Shown here piece by piece: positions 1-8,758 of a stretch of 19,626 nt of DNA. This DNA comes from an uncultured Oxalobacteraceae bacterium. Lineage in GTDB: Bacteria > Pseudomonadota > Gammaproteobacteria > Burkholderiales > Burkholderiaceae. Location of the stretch: NCBI GenBank assembly GCA_946478765.1, contig CAMLDH010000031.1, positions 1-19,626 on the forward strand, written 5' to 3'. A model generated the notes under the pieces. That model saw only the letters and a program-made list of their open reading frames with translations. It was not told where the DNA came from and did not search any database. The translations under genes were made by a program, and so were the position numbers. Position 1 is the stretch's first letter. Each line of letters begins with the position of its first letter.

Positions 1-2274
1 TCAATCACCTTTTTTCGCATCATCGATGTCGATATCGACATTGCGCGCCTGCGCTTCGTACAGTCGGTAATAAGCCCCTTCACGCGCCATCAATTCATCA
101 TGGCGGCCTTCTTCCACCACCTGTCCGCGATCCAGCACCACCAGCCGGTCGGCGCGGTGCAGCGTGGACAGTCGATGCGCAATGGCGATGGTGGTGCGTC
201 CCTGCACCAGGTTTTCCAACGCCTTCTGAATTTCCTTTTCGGTCTCGGAATCGACCGACGATGTCGCTTCGTCCAGAATCAGGATGCGCGGGTCGATCAA
301 GAGCGCACGCGCAATCGAGATGCGCTGGCGCTCGCCGCCGGATAGTCCCTGGCCGCGTTCGCCGACCATCGAGTCGTAGCCTTGCGGCAGACGCAGGATG
401 AATTCGTGCGCGTGCGCGGCGCGCGCGGCGGCAATGATTTCGGCGCGGCTGGCGTCCGGTTTGCCGTAGGCCAGATTTTCGGCGATGGTGCCGAAAAACA
501 GGAAGGGCTCCTGCAGCACCAAGCCGATATTGCGGCGGTAATCGGCCACCGGGAAGGAGCGGATATCGACGCCGTCAACCCGGATCGCGCCTTCCGACAC
601 GTCATAGAAACGGCATATCAGGTTCACCAGCGTGCTCTTGCCCGAGCCGCTATGGCCGACCAGGCCGATCATTTCACCCGGTTCGATGGTCAGGTTGATG
701 CCGCGATTGACCGCGCGATTGCCATAGCGGAAGCCGACGTCGCGGATTTCGATGCGGCCCTTGACCTGATTCAGAAGCACCGGCTGGGTCGGCTCCGGCA
801 CGCTGGAGACGTGATCGAGGATGTCGAAAATGCGCTTGGCGGCGGATGCCGATTTCTGCGTCACCGACACGATGCGGCTCATCGAATCGAGCCGTCCGTA
901 GAAGCGGCTGATGTAGGCGATAAAGGCGGTCAGCACGCCGACCGTGATTTCGCCGCGCGACACTTGCCAGATGCCGAAGCCCCACACCACCAGCAGGCCA
1001 AGTTCGGTGAGCAGCGATACGCTGGGAGAAAACAGCGACCAGATTTTATTGAGACGGTCGTTGACTGCCAGGTTGTGCTTGTTGGCATCGCGAAAGCGCA
1101 CCGCTTCACGCTTTTCCTGTGCAAATGCCTTGACGACGCGAATGCCGGGAATGGTGTCGGCCAGCACATTGGTGACTTCGCCCCAGACGCGGTCGATCTT
1201 TTCAAAACCGGTGCGCAAGCGGTCGCGCACCACGTGAATCATCCAGGCAATGAACGGCAACGGGATCAGCGTGATCAGCGCCAGCCACGGGTTGATCGAG
1301 AACAGGATCGCCGCGGTCATCACGATCATCAGCACGTCGGTCGCGAAGTCGAGCAGGTGCAGCGACAGGAACACGCAGATGCGGTCGCTTTCGCTACCGA
1401 TGCGCGACATCAGGTCACCGGTGCGCTTGCCGCCGAAATATTCCAGCGACAGGCGCAGCAGGTGTTCATAGGTGGTGGTGCGCAGGTCGGCGCCGATCCG
1501 TTCCGATACCAGCGCCAGGATATACGTCTTGGCCCAACTGAGCGCCCACGCCAGCAGCGCCGAGCCGAGCAGGCCGGACAGATAGAGCGTCACCAGCATC
1601 GGATCGATGTGCTGCCCATTCTGATAAGGGATCAGTACCTTATCCATCAGCGGCATCGTCAGGTAAGGTGGCACCAGGTTGGCCGCCGTGCCCAGCAGCG
1701 TCAACAGGAAGCCGGCCAGCAATTGGCCGCGATACGGCTTGGCGAAGCGCCACAGGCGGAACAGCGTCCAGGTCGACGGCGGCGTGTAGATGACCTTGGT
1801 GCAGATCGGGCATTCTTCCTGGTCCGGTTCCAGCGGAGCCTTGCAACTTGGGCAAGTATTCTGATCGGGGCGCACCACCGGCTGGCCGCTTACATGGCTT
1901 TCGAGCTGCAATGCGAACTGGTCCATCGCGCGAATTGCCTGCAGGTTCTGGCCGAGCGTGAAGCGCCAGCATGCCAATCGTCCCGTGCCGTCGGACAGCT
2001 CCAGATGGCCGACGCCGGCATGGTCGTGATGCTTGACTGTCAATCCTTTGCGGTAGGACCAGTCGCGCCACGCCGTTTCGCCCGGCGCACGCGCCAAGAT
2101 ACGTCGGTCGGTGACAACCACCAGTCCCTTGACGAAACGAAGCCTTGCATCGAGGTCAACCTCAACCGAGGTTAGCGCGTTTTCCCTTGATGCAAGTTGA
2201 GCGTCGACCTCGGCGCGCCATGCGGCGGGAATATCGTTACGCGAGCTGTCTGCAACTGGGTTTTGAATGGTCAT
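1..2274 (-). CDS. Cyanophycin-locus ABC exporter, fused permease and ATPase with zinc ribbon
   Basis: Complete 757-residue half-transporter. Residues 1-130 form a soluble domain I do not recognise. A zinc ribbon follows (CPSC at 141-144, CPIC at 155-158), then a six-helix type I exporter membrane domain (about 180-465) and an ATPase domain. The ATPase has Walker A GHSGSGKST (540-548), signature LSGGE (644-648), Walker B ILILDE (664-669) and H-loop His700, so it should hydrolyse ATP. It probably acts as a homodimer in the inner membrane. It is transcribed away from the two cyanophycin synthetase genes; I recall that an ABC transporter of this architecture recurs beside cphA in betaproteobacteria and is annotated as cyanophycin metabolism-associated. 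The substrate is unknown: cyanophycin granules are cytoplasmic, so a dipeptide, amino acid or lipid is conceivable. The start ATG (2274-2272) has GGAG 11 bases upstream. The stop lies at the window edge, so the next gene of the operon would be to the left. Confidence 0.93.
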   Translation of the reverse strand: MTIQNPVADSSRNDIPAAWRAEVDAQLASRENALTSVEVDLDARLRFVKGLVVVTDRRILARAPGETAWRDWSYRKGLTVKHHDHAGVGHLELSDGTGRLACWRFTLGQNLQAIRAMDQFALQLESHVSGQPVVRPDQNTCPSCKAPLEPDQEECPICTKVIYTPPSTWTLFRLWRFAKPYRGQLLAGFLLTLLGTAANLVPPYLTMPLMDKVLIPYQNGQHIDPMLVTLYLSGLLGSALLAWALSWAKTYILALVSERIGADLRTTTYEHLLRLSLEYFGGKRTGDLMSRIGSESDRICVFLSLHLLDFATDVLMIVMTAAILFSINPWLALITLIPLPFIAWMIHVVRDRLRTGFEKIDRVWGEVTNVLADTIPGIRVVKAFAQEKREAVRFRDANKHNLAVNDRLNKIWSLFSPSVSLLTELGLLVVWGFGIWQVSRGEITVGVLTAFIAYISRFYGRLDSMSRIVSVTQKSASAAKRIFDILDHVSSVPEPTQPVLLNQVKGRIEIRDVGFRYGNRAVNRGINLTIEPGEMIGLVGHSGSGKSTLVNLICRFYDVSEGAIRVDGVDIRSFPVADYRRNIGLVLQEPFLFFGTIAENLAYGKPDASRAEIIAAARAAHAHEFILRLPQGYDSMVGERGQGLSGGERQRISIARALLIDPRILILDEATSSVDSETEKEIQKALENLVQGRTTIAIAHRLSTLHRADRLVVLDRGQVVEEGRHDELMAREGAYYRLYEAQARNVDIDIDDAKKGD

Positions 2275-2321
2275 TCTAAAAAGTACTCCGGCACGGCGCT
2301 GTACCCATTGCGGGCAGGCAT
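2271..2321 (-). other. Possible 16-codon leader ORF overlapping the exporter start
   Basis: On the minus strand an ATG at 2321-2319 opens a 16-codon frame (peptide MPARNGYSAVPEYFLE). It ends in TGA at 2273-2271, overlapping the exporter ATG as ATGA. The block TTTTTAGAATG occurs at both starts (plus-strand copies of cattctaaaaa at 2272-2282 and 2319-2329). No Shine-Dalgarno is visible before the leader ATG, so translation is doubtful. The arrangement would fit translational coupling, but chance duplication is equally possible. Confidence 0.22.
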
Positions 2322-2607
2322 TCTAAAAAAGAGAGGGAAATACGGCCTTGTTCGCCACGGCCTGCAATATAAACTGATACGACGCCGGGCGGTATATCCG
2401 AGATGCAATCATTTGCGGTATTCTGTCGCCAGACAACAAATCTGACGGAAATCGGACCAAAAAGACAAACTGCTCGGCGGCAAGTATACCCCAAGAGTTT
2501 CGTCATCCTTCCTGCCTGTATCGAATCAAGGATACCGGCTGCCGCACCGAAGAAGATTGAAAGAAATGGCGTTTCGCATGCCTGCCTGATCACTAGAAAT
2601 AAGAAAC
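2275..2607. promoter_or_regulatory. Divergent intergenic region between exporter and cyanophycin genes
   Basis: These 333 bases separate two divergently transcribed units and must carry promoters for both. Apart from the 11-bp direct repeat near 2272-2329 I see no convincing -35/-10 pair, no operator palindrome and no RNA gene. The stretch is visibly more AT-rich than the flanking genes, as expected for a promoter region. Confidence 0.4.
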
Positions 2608-4782
2608 ATGACGAAGAAGAAAGACATCGAATTTCTCCGCGTGACTCATTTGCGCGGCCCCAATATCTGGACCTACCGCCCCGTCCTCGAGGCGTGGGTC
2701 GACATCGGTGCATTGGAAGATTGCCCGTCCAACACGATTCCCGGATTTTACGAGCGTCTGACCGGCTGGCTGCCGGGCCTGATCGAACACCGCTGCGGCG
2801 TCGGCGAGCGCGGCGGTTTTCTGCTGCGCTTGCGCGAAGGCACCTGGGCCGGCCATATTCTCGAACATGTCGTGCTGGAGCTGCAAAACCTGGCCGGCAT
2901 GCGCACCGGTTTCGGCAAGGCGCGCCAGACTTCCGAACGCGGCATCTACAAGGTCGCGTTTCGCACGCGCCAGGAGCAGGTCGGCCGTGCCGCCCTCAAT
3001 GCCGGCCGCGATCTGGTGATGGCGGCGATCGAGGACCGTCCTTACGATGTCGCGGCGGCCGTTGCCGAATTGCGCGACCTGGTCGATTCCCGCTGCCTTG
3101 GCCCCAGCACCGCACACATTGTCGAAGCTGCCACCGCACGCAACATCCCATCGATCCGCCTGACCGACGGCAACCTGGTTCAGCTCGGCTATGGCGCCCA
3201 TCAGCGCCGGATCTGGACCGCGGAAACCGACCAGACCAGCGCAATTGCCGAAGGCATCGCGAGCGACAAGGACCTGACCAAATCGCTGCTGCAATCGTGC
3301 GGCGTGCCGGTGCCGGAAGGGCGCATGGTCGAGAATGCGGAAGACGCATGGGAAGCGGCGCAGGACATCGGACTGCCGGTCGCGATCAAGCCTTACGACG
3401 GCAACCACGGGCGCGGCGTTTCGCTGGACCTGAAGACTCGCGAAGAAGTGCTGGCGGCGTACCGGCTGGCCAACCGCAAAGGCGGCGGCAGCGTGATTGT
3501 CGAGCAATTCATCCCCGGTAATGAGCATCGCCTGCTGGTGGTCGGCAAGCGTGTGGTCGCGGCCGCATGCGGCGAAGCGGCGTGGGTGACCGGCGACGGC
3601 AAATCCAGCATCATCGAACTGGTCGACAGCCAGATCAACACCGATCCTCGGCGCGGCACCGGCGAAGATGCGCCGCTCAATGCGCTGGCGCCGGAGAAGG
3701 GCGCCGAGATCATTCTCGAACTGGAGCGGCAGGGTTTCACTGCATACTCGGTGCCGGCCGATGGCCAGAAGGTGCTGATCCAACGTAACGGCAACGTTGC
3801 ATTCGACGTCACCGACAAAATACATCCAAGCGTCGCGGCGATCGCGTCGCTCGCGGCGCGCGTAGTGGGACTGGATATTGCCGGCGTCGATCTGGTGGCG
3901 GAAGATATCTCGCGTCCGCTGGAAGAGCAGCGCGGCGCCATCATCGAAGTCAACGCCAGCCCCGGCCTGCTGGCCCACCTGAAGCCGGCCAGCGGTGAAC
4001 CTCGTCCGGTCGGCACCGCGATCATGGAGCATCTGTTTGCGCCGGAGCAAACCGGCCGCATGCCGATCGTCGGCGTAGCCGGTACCCGCGGCACCACGCT
4101 GATCGCGCGCCTGATTGCATGGCTGATCCATATCAGCGGCAAGCATGTCGGGCTGGCTTGCAATGAAGGACTCTATCTGGACAGCCGTCAAGTCGTGGCA
4201 GGTAATTGCGCAAATTGGGAAGCCGGACAGCGGCTGCTGATCAACCGTTCTGTGCAAGCCGCCGTGTTCGAGAACGGCAGCCGCATGATTCTGAGCGAAG
4301 GACTGGCCTACGACAAATGTGCGGTGGGCGTAGTCACCGATGTCTCCGGCCACGAAGCGCTGGGCGAGTTTTACATTCATGAGCCGGATCAGATTTATAA
4401 CGTGCTGCGCACGCAGGTCGACGTGATCCTGCCGAGCGGCGTTGCGGTCCTCAACGCAGCCGATCCGCAGGTGGTGGAAATGGCCGGCCTGTGCGACGGT
4501 AAGGTCATTTTCTACGGGCTGGACCCTGAACTCGATGCCATCGCCGGGCATCGCGCCGAGGGCGAGCGTTTTGTGTTCCTGCGCGACAGCCACGTCGTGC
4601 TGGCCGAGGGGGCGCAAGAGACCGCATTGCTGCCGCTGTCTTCACTCAAGCCGGCCAAGGCAGCGCAGCCGGAATGCGTGCTGGCCGCAGTGGCCGCTGC
4701 ATGGGCGCTGGGCATTGCGCCGGAATTGATCGGCGCCGGGCTCAGGACCTTCGAATCGAATCCCAAGAAAACGAATTATTGA
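2608..4782 (+). CDS. cphA2: Truncated cyanophycin synthetase paralogue (CphA2/CphA'-like)
   Basis: This 724-residue homologue of cyanophycin synthetase is clearly related to the next gene (shared LRGPN, DKDLTK, VENAEDAW, EVNASPGL-type blocks). The order is an N-terminal domain (1-160), an ATP-grasp domain (about 215-475, with K261, DGNHGRG and metal-ligand block EVNASPG at 447-453), then a Mur-ligase-like middle domain. The Mur P-loop is GTRGTTL (492-498) instead of GTNGKTTT, so the nucleotide-binding lysine is gone. The protein ends at FESNPKKTNY (715-724), where the full-length enzyme continues into its third Mur domain. Only the ATP-grasp reaction should remain. Cyanobacterial CphA2 with similar losses polymerises beta-Asp-Arg dipeptides, and Cupriavidus has a comparable second gene cphA'. 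The N domain keeps an HxxEH motif (His83, Glu86, His87). No strong ribosome site precedes the ATG; the start is chosen because the N-terminus aligns with the paralogue. Confidence 0.88.
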   Translation: MTKKKDIEFLRVTHLRGPNIWTYRPVLEAWVDIGALEDCPSNTIPGFYERLTGWLPGLIEHRCGVGERGGFLLRLREGTWAGHILEHVVLELQNLAGMRTGFGKARQTSERGIYKVAFRTRQEQVGRAALNAGRDLVMAAIEDRPYDVAAAVAELRDLVDSRCLGPSTAHIVEAATARNIPSIRLTDGNLVQLGYGAHQRRIWTAETDQTSAIAEGIASDKDLTKSLLQSCGVPVPEGRMVENAEDAWEAAQDIGLPVAIKPYDGNHGRGVSLDLKTREEVLAAYRLANRKGGGSVIVEQFIPGNEHRLLVVGKRVVAAACGEAAWVTGDGKSSIIELVDSQINTDPRRGTGEDAPLNALAPEKGAEIILELERQGFTAYSVPADGQKVLIQRNGNVAFDVTDKIHPSVAAIASLAARVVGLDIAGVDLVAEDISRPLEEQRGAIIEVNASPGLLAHLKPASGEPRPVGTAIMEHLFAPEQTGRMPIVGVAGTRGTTLIARLIAWLIHISGKHVGLACNEGLYLDSRQVVAGNCANWEAGQRLLINRSVQAAVFENGSRMILSEGLAYDKCAVGVVTDVSGHEALGEFYIHEPDQIYNVLRTQVDVILPSGVAVLNAADPQVVEMAGLCDGKVIFYGLDPELDAIAGHRAEGERFVFLRDSHVVLAEGAQETALLPLSSLKPAKAAQPECVLAAVAAAWALGIAPELIGAGLRTFESNPKKTNY

Positions 4783-4853
4783 GTCTGGCGCAAGGACGTC
4801 GGCAACATAACCAGGACTTATGCAATTTTCATGCGTAGCCCGGATAACAAAAC

Positions 4854-4857
4854 AGGA
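4854..4857 (+). promoter_or_regulatory. Ribosome binding site deciding the cphA1 start
   Basis: AGGA lies 10 bases before the ATG at 4868. The upstream in-frame ATG at 4820 has its AGGA only 3 bases away, too close for efficient initiation. The protein from 4868 begins MEVSRIRALRGPN, which lines up with the N-terminus of the paralogue, so 4868 is preferred. Confidence 0.6.
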
Positions 4858-4867
4858 CAATTGGCTT

Positions 4868-7438
4868 ATGGAAGTATCACGCATCCGGGCACTGCGCGGC
4901 CCCAACCTCTGGAGTCATCACACTGCCATTGAAGCGGTCGTGACCTGCCAGGACGCCGAGTACAGCATCGGCAATCTCTCCGGATTTGAAGTTCGCTTGC
5001 GCGCCCGTTTTCCCGACATCAGCGCGCTGCAGCCGACCGGGCATGACGATACGATTCCGATGGCGCACGTGCTGGAGTTGGCGGCGCTCGGTTTGCAGGC
5101 GCAAGCCGGTTGCCCGGTTACCTTCAGCCTCACCACGCAGACCGTCGAACCCGGCATTTTCCAGGTCGTGGTCGAATACACCGAGGAAGCGGTCGGCCGT
5201 CTGGCGCTGGAACTGGCTGAAGCGCTATGCCGCGCGGCGATGGACGATGCGCCGTTCGACCTGACCGGCGCGCTCGCGCAATTGCGCGATCTCGACGAGG
5301 ATATGCGCCTCGGGCCGAGTACCGGTTCGATCGTGCAGGCGGCGGTGGCGCGCAATATTCCGTTCCGCCGCCTGACCGAAGGCAGCCTGGTCCAGTTCGG
5401 CTGGGGCAGCCGCCAGCGCCGCATCCAGGCAGCCGAAATGGACAGCACCGGCGCGATTGCGGAAGCGATCGCGCAGGACAAGGACTTGACCAAGAAGCTG
5501 TTGGCGGCCGCCGGCGTACCGGTGCCTGTCGGCCGCGCGGTTGAAAACGCTGAAGACGCATGGGCCGCCGCTTGCGAAATCGGTCTGCCGGTCGTGGTCA
5601 AGCCGAAGGACGGCAACCAGGGCAAGGGCGTCACCGTCAATGTCACGACACGCGAACAATTGGTCGCGGCCTACGCTGCCGCCACCGAATTCCGCGACGA
5701 CGTCCTGGTCGAGCGCTATATGCCGGGCAACGATTTTCGCATGCTGGTGGTCGGCAACAAGCTGATTGCCGCGGCTCGCCGCGATCCGCCCAAGGTGGTG
5801 GGCGACGGCAGACATTCGGTGCGCGAGCTGGTGGAACAGGTCAACCAGGACCCGCGCCGTGGTGCGGGGCATGCCACTTCGCTCACCAAGATTCGCTTCG
5901 ACGATATCGCACTGGCCAGTCTCGCCACGCAAGGCTACACCGCGGATTCCGTGCCGCCCAAGGGCCAGCGCGTGGTCTTGCGCAACAACGCCAATCTCTC
6001 TACCGGCGGCTCGGCCACCGATGTCACCGACGATGTGCATCCGGAAGTGGCGGCGCGTGCGGTGGCCGCCGCGCAAATGGTCGGACTCGACATCTGCGGC
6101 GTGGACGTGGTGTGCGACAGCGTGCTCAAGCCGATTGAAGAGCAGGGCGGCGGCGTGGTCGAAGTCAATGCCGCGCCGGGCTTGCGCATGCATCTTTCCC
6201 CTTCCTACGGCAAGGGCCGTCCGGTCGGCGAGGCGATCATCGCCGACCTGTTCGGCGAAGGGGAAGACGGCCGCATTCCGGTCGTGGCTGTGACCGGCAC
6301 CAACGGCAAGACCACCACGGTGCGCCTGATCGCCCACTTGCTCACGCGCAGCGGGTTGCGGGTCGGCATGACCAATACCGACGGCGTCTATATCGAAGGG
6401 CGTCGCATCGATAGCGGCGATTGCAGCGGCCCGCGCAGTGCGCGCAACGTATTGCTCCATCCCGACGTCGATGCCGCAGTGTTCGAGACCGCGCGCGGCG
6501 GTGTGCTGCGCGAAGGTCTGGCGTTCGACCGCTGCAAGGTCGCGGTCATCACCAATATCGGCACCGGCGATCATCTGGGACTGAACTACATCACCACGGT
6601 CGAAGACCTGGCGGTATTGAAGCGCGTGATCGTCCAGAACGTGGCTGATAGCGGCGTTGCGGTCCTGAACGCGGCCGATCCGATCGTGGCCGGCATGGCT
6701 GCCAATTGTGCCGGCTCGGTCACTTTTTTTGCCGCGGACCGTCAGCATCCGGTGATGGCGACGCATCGTGCGCAAGGCCACCGCGTAATTTATGTCGAAG
6801 GCGATTCTCTGGTCGCCGCCGAGGGCAAAAATCAGTACAGTATTTCTCTTGCCGACGTGCCCATTACGCGCAGCGGCACAATCGGGTTCCAGGTTGAAAA
6901 CGTGATGGCCTCGGTCGCGGCGGCGTGGGGTGTCGGCATCGATTGGGATGCCATCCGGGACGGACTCAAGACCTTTGCCAACGACGGCGACAATGCGCCG
7001 GGGCGCTTCAATGTATTCAGCTATCGCGGCGCGACGCTGATCGCCGATTACGGCCACAATCCGGACGCGATTCTGGCGCTGGTGCGCGCGGTCGAAACCA
7101 TGCCGGCCAAGCGGCGCTCGGTGGTCATCAGCGGGGCCGGCGACCGGCGTGACGAAGACATCCGTCATCAGACCCAGATTCTGGGCGATGCTTTCGATGA
7201 TGTGCTGCTGTACCAGGACCAATGCCAGCGCGGCCGGGCTGACGGGGAAGTCGTGGCGTTGCTGCGCGACGGGCTCTCTCATGCCAAGCGTACAACTGTC
7301 ATTGATGAAATTCGCGGTGAATTCCTCGCGATCGATACTGCACTCGCGCGCTTGGGCGCAGGCGACTTGTGCCTGATCCTGGTCGATCAGGTCGAGGAAG
7401 CGCTGGCGCATATCGCGCAGCGGATTGCCTCAGCCTGA
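4868..7438 (+). CDS. cphA: Cyanophycin synthetase, full-length (CphA1)
   Basis: Makes cyanophycin, a cytoplasmic storage polymer with a poly-aspartate backbone and arginine side chains, using ATP in two alternating ligations. From the start at 4868 the protein has 856 residues, typical of the family. It has an N domain (1-160), an ATP-grasp domain that adds aspartate to the backbone (about 200-465; KPKDGNQGKG 245-254, EVNAAPG 432-438), and a MurE-like arginine ligase with intact P-loop GTNGKTTT (477-484). The C-terminal Mur domain begins near 712 and carries ADYGHNPDAI (726-735). Both ATP sites look functional. In the N domain the HxxEH motif of the neighbour is degenerate (His67, Glu70, then Leu71), so the primer-making protease site described in some CphA1 enzymes is probably absent. 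It lies 85 bases after the short paralogue, presumably in the same operon. Confidence 0.96.
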   Translation: MEVSRIRALRGPNLWSHHTAIEAVVTCQDAEYSIGNLSGFEVRLRARFPDISALQPTGHDDTIPMAHVLELAALGLQAQAGCPVTFSLTTQTVEPGIFQVVVEYTEEAVGRLALELAEALCRAAMDDAPFDLTGALAQLRDLDEDMRLGPSTGSIVQAAVARNIPFRRLTEGSLVQFGWGSRQRRIQAAEMDSTGAIAEAIAQDKDLTKKLLAAAGVPVPVGRAVENAEDAWAAACEIGLPVVVKPKDGNQGKGVTVNVTTREQLVAAYAAATEFRDDVLVERYMPGNDFRMLVVGNKLIAAARRDPPKVVGDGRHSVRELVEQVNQDPRRGAGHATSLTKIRFDDIALASLATQGYTADSVPPKGQRVVLRNNANLSTGGSATDVTDDVHPEVAARAVAAAQMVGLDICGVDVVCDSVLKPIEEQGGGVVEVNAAPGLRMHLSPSYGKGRPVGEAIIADLFGEGEDGRIPVVAVTGTNGKTTTVRLIAHLLTRSGLRVGMTNTDGVYIEGRRIDSGDCSGPRSARNVLLHPDVDAAVFETARGGVLREGLAFDRCKVAVITNIGTGDHLGLNYITTVEDLAVLKRVIVQNVADSGVAVLNAADPIVAGMAANCAGSVTFFAADRQHPVMATHRAQGHRVIYVEGDSLVAAEGKNQYSISLADVPITRSGTIGFQVENVMASVAAAWGVGIDWDAIRDGLKTFANDGDNAPGRFNVFSYRGATLIADYGHNPDAILALVRAVETMPAKRRSVVISGAGDRRDEDIRHQTQILGDAFDDVLLYQDQCQRGRADGEVVALLRDGLSHAKRTTVIDEIRGEFLAIDTALARLGAGDLCLILVDQVEEALAHIAQRIASA

Positions 7439-7469
7439 GAGCGTATAGCGTATTACACACGGGATTATC

Positions 7470-7748
7470 ATGTTTTCACAAGAAGCTGTTTCTGAATTAT
7501 TGCGGCAGAAGAAAACCCGCTTCTTCCTGGCCGGCCTCTCTGTTTTGCTGGCGCTTGCGGGTCTTGTCCAGTTGGTCGGCGGTGACGCGCCCGCAACCTG
7601 GCTCAAAGGCGCGGGAAATTTCCTGGTATGGGCCGCATTGGCCAGCATGAATATTTCCAAAGCTTACGCACGCCGTTGGTTGGCAAATAACGTCGTTCTG
7701 GCGATCGGCGTGTTTCTCCTGCTCGCGAGCTGGATCGTCAAAATGTAA
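7470..7748 (+). CDS. Small hydrophobic membrane protein of unknown function
   Basis: This 92-residue protein has hydrophobic segments at about 17-36, 48-62 and 73-91, a positively charged N-terminal stretch (RQKKTR) and a basic loop (KAYARR), consistent with a two- or three-helix inner-membrane protein. I recognise no family and no motif. It starts 31 bases after cphA1 with only a weak GGGA ribosome site, and ends 48 bases before the exonuclease gene, so it is probably cotranscribed with one or both. It could be a partner of the cyanophycin genes or simply a conserved passenger. Confidence 0.75.
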   Translation: MFSQEAVSELLRQKKTRFFLAGLSVLLALAGLVQLVGGDAPATWLKGAGNFLVWAALASMNISKAYARRWLANNVVLAIGVFLLLASWIVKM

Positions 7749-7796
7749 TGTCTTGCGAGCATGACTGCACCGTGACATCAGGATCAAAGGGAAACG

Positions 7797-8570
7797 ATGG
7801 GGAAACTGCTGGCGATTGACGGGCTCAATATCGTTCGGCGTGTCTATGAGGCGAACGACGAGCCGGATAGCGCAGACAAGGCGGAGCGGGCATTGCGCAA
7901 TTCCCTGTCGTCGTTGCGCAGATTGCTCGATACCCATCAGCCGACCCACGTACTTGCCGCATTCGATTTCGGCGGCAAGACATGGCGTCACGCGCTGTAT
8001 GAAAAATATCGCGCCGACCGCAAGGAAATGCCGGTCGCTCTCAGGGAGCGGTTGCCGGATTTTTTCAGCAAACTGGCCGGCATGGGACTGATGGCAATTT
8101 CCATTCCCGACGTCGAAGCCGACGATGTCATCGCGACAGGCGTGACCCGCTGGTTGAGCGAAGGCAGAGGGGAAGCGATTGTCGTGTCCACCGACAAGGA
8201 CTTGCATGGGTTGATCGCCGACGGCGCCGTCGTCTGGGACCATTTCAAAAGCGAATGGCACGACCGCGCATGGGTCGAAAAAAAATTCGGCGTGCCGCCG
8301 GAGTTGATCGCCGATTTGCTTGCGTTGATGGGTGATGCGTCGGACGGCGTTCCCGGCGTGTCGAACGTCGGCATCAAAACAGCGGCAAAATTGTTGCAGT
8401 CGTATGGCAGTCTTGACGGCGTGATGGCCGGCGCCGGCATCCTGTTGAATCCGCTGGGTGCGAAATTGCGCAAGGACCGCGACCTGGCACGGCTGTCGCG
8501 GCAACTGGTTGCGCTGAAAACCGACGTGTCTTTAGGCGTGACCTGGAAGATGCTGCAGTATCGCGGCTAA
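7797..8570 (+). CDS. Stand-alone 5'-3' exonuclease / flap endonuclease
   Basis: This 257-residue protein matches the 5'-nuclease domain of DNA polymerase I and Xni-type stand-alone nucleases, with no polymerase domain. Visible metal-binding acidic residues are D8 (AIDGLN), D57 (FDFGG), E107/D109/D110 (VEADDVIAT), D133 and D135 (STDKDL), D180 and D183 (GDASDGVPG). A helix-hairpin-helix DNA-binding segment follows (GVPGVSNVGIKTAAKLL, 184-200). It would cut 5' flaps or RNA primers in replication and repair in the cytoplasm. E. coli Xni lacks some of the metal ligands; here the set looks fuller, so catalysis is likely. AGGG precedes the ATG by 5 bases. Its place after the cyanophycin genes is probably incidental. 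Confidence 0.9.
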   Translation: MGKLLAIDGLNIVRRVYEANDEPDSADKAERALRNSLSSLRRLLDTHQPTHVLAAFDFGGKTWRHALYEKYRADRKEMPVALRERLPDFFSKLAGMGLMAISIPDVEADDVIATGVTRWLSEGRGEAIVVSTDKDLHGLIADGAVVWDHFKSEWHDRAWVEKKFGVPPELIADLLALMGDASDGVPGVSNVGIKTAAKLLQSYGSLDGVMAGAGILLNPLGAKLRKDRDLARLSRQLVALKTDVSLGVTWKMLQYRG

Positions 8571-8758
8571 ATCCAGCCGGCATCATTTGACAATGCTTCG
8601 TTGATCCGTTGATTTCCGCCAAGCCATCATCCGCTCCATCATTCACGCATCATGCGCGACTGTTGCGCATTCTCCCATTTCCATTCACAAGCTGCGTGAA
8701 CCTCAAGCCCTCGGCGACCCTCTAATTGCTTTGCGCGATAACGTAAGGAGCAGATGCG
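8571..8758. other. Intergenic region before the export module
   Basis: These 188 bases lie between the exonuclease stop and the isomerase start and should hold the promoter of the export module. I see no sigma-54 GG-N10-GC pair, no strong sigma-70 promoter and no terminator hairpin. The only ATG-initiated frames are very short and lack a double-glycine leader. A good ribosome site AAGGAG (8745-8750) sits 8 bases before the isomerase ATG. Confidence 0.35.

Noticed and set aside
382..2175. 597-codon plus-strand frame antisense to the exporter
   Set aside because: The minus frame encodes a full ABC exporter with every motif. The antisense frame is low-complexity and His/Gln/Arg/Asp-rich, a typical GC-rich shadow.
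2593..4617. 674-codon minus-strand frame antisense to the short cyanophycin synthetase
   Set aside because: No domain is recognisable, and the opposite strand has clear family motifs throughout.
4820..4867. Upstream start of cphA1
   Set aside because: Ribosome site is too close, and the extra 16 residues are absent from the aligned paralogue start.
5225..7411. 728-codon minus-strand frame antisense to cphA1
   Set aside because: Shadow of a confidently identified gene; His/Arg/Asp-rich with no motif.
8571..8758. Search for a double-glycine leader peptide gene near the exporter
   Set aside because: Only very short frames without a leader or GG site; the gaps at 9512-9676 and 14041-14367 also show no convincing candidate.
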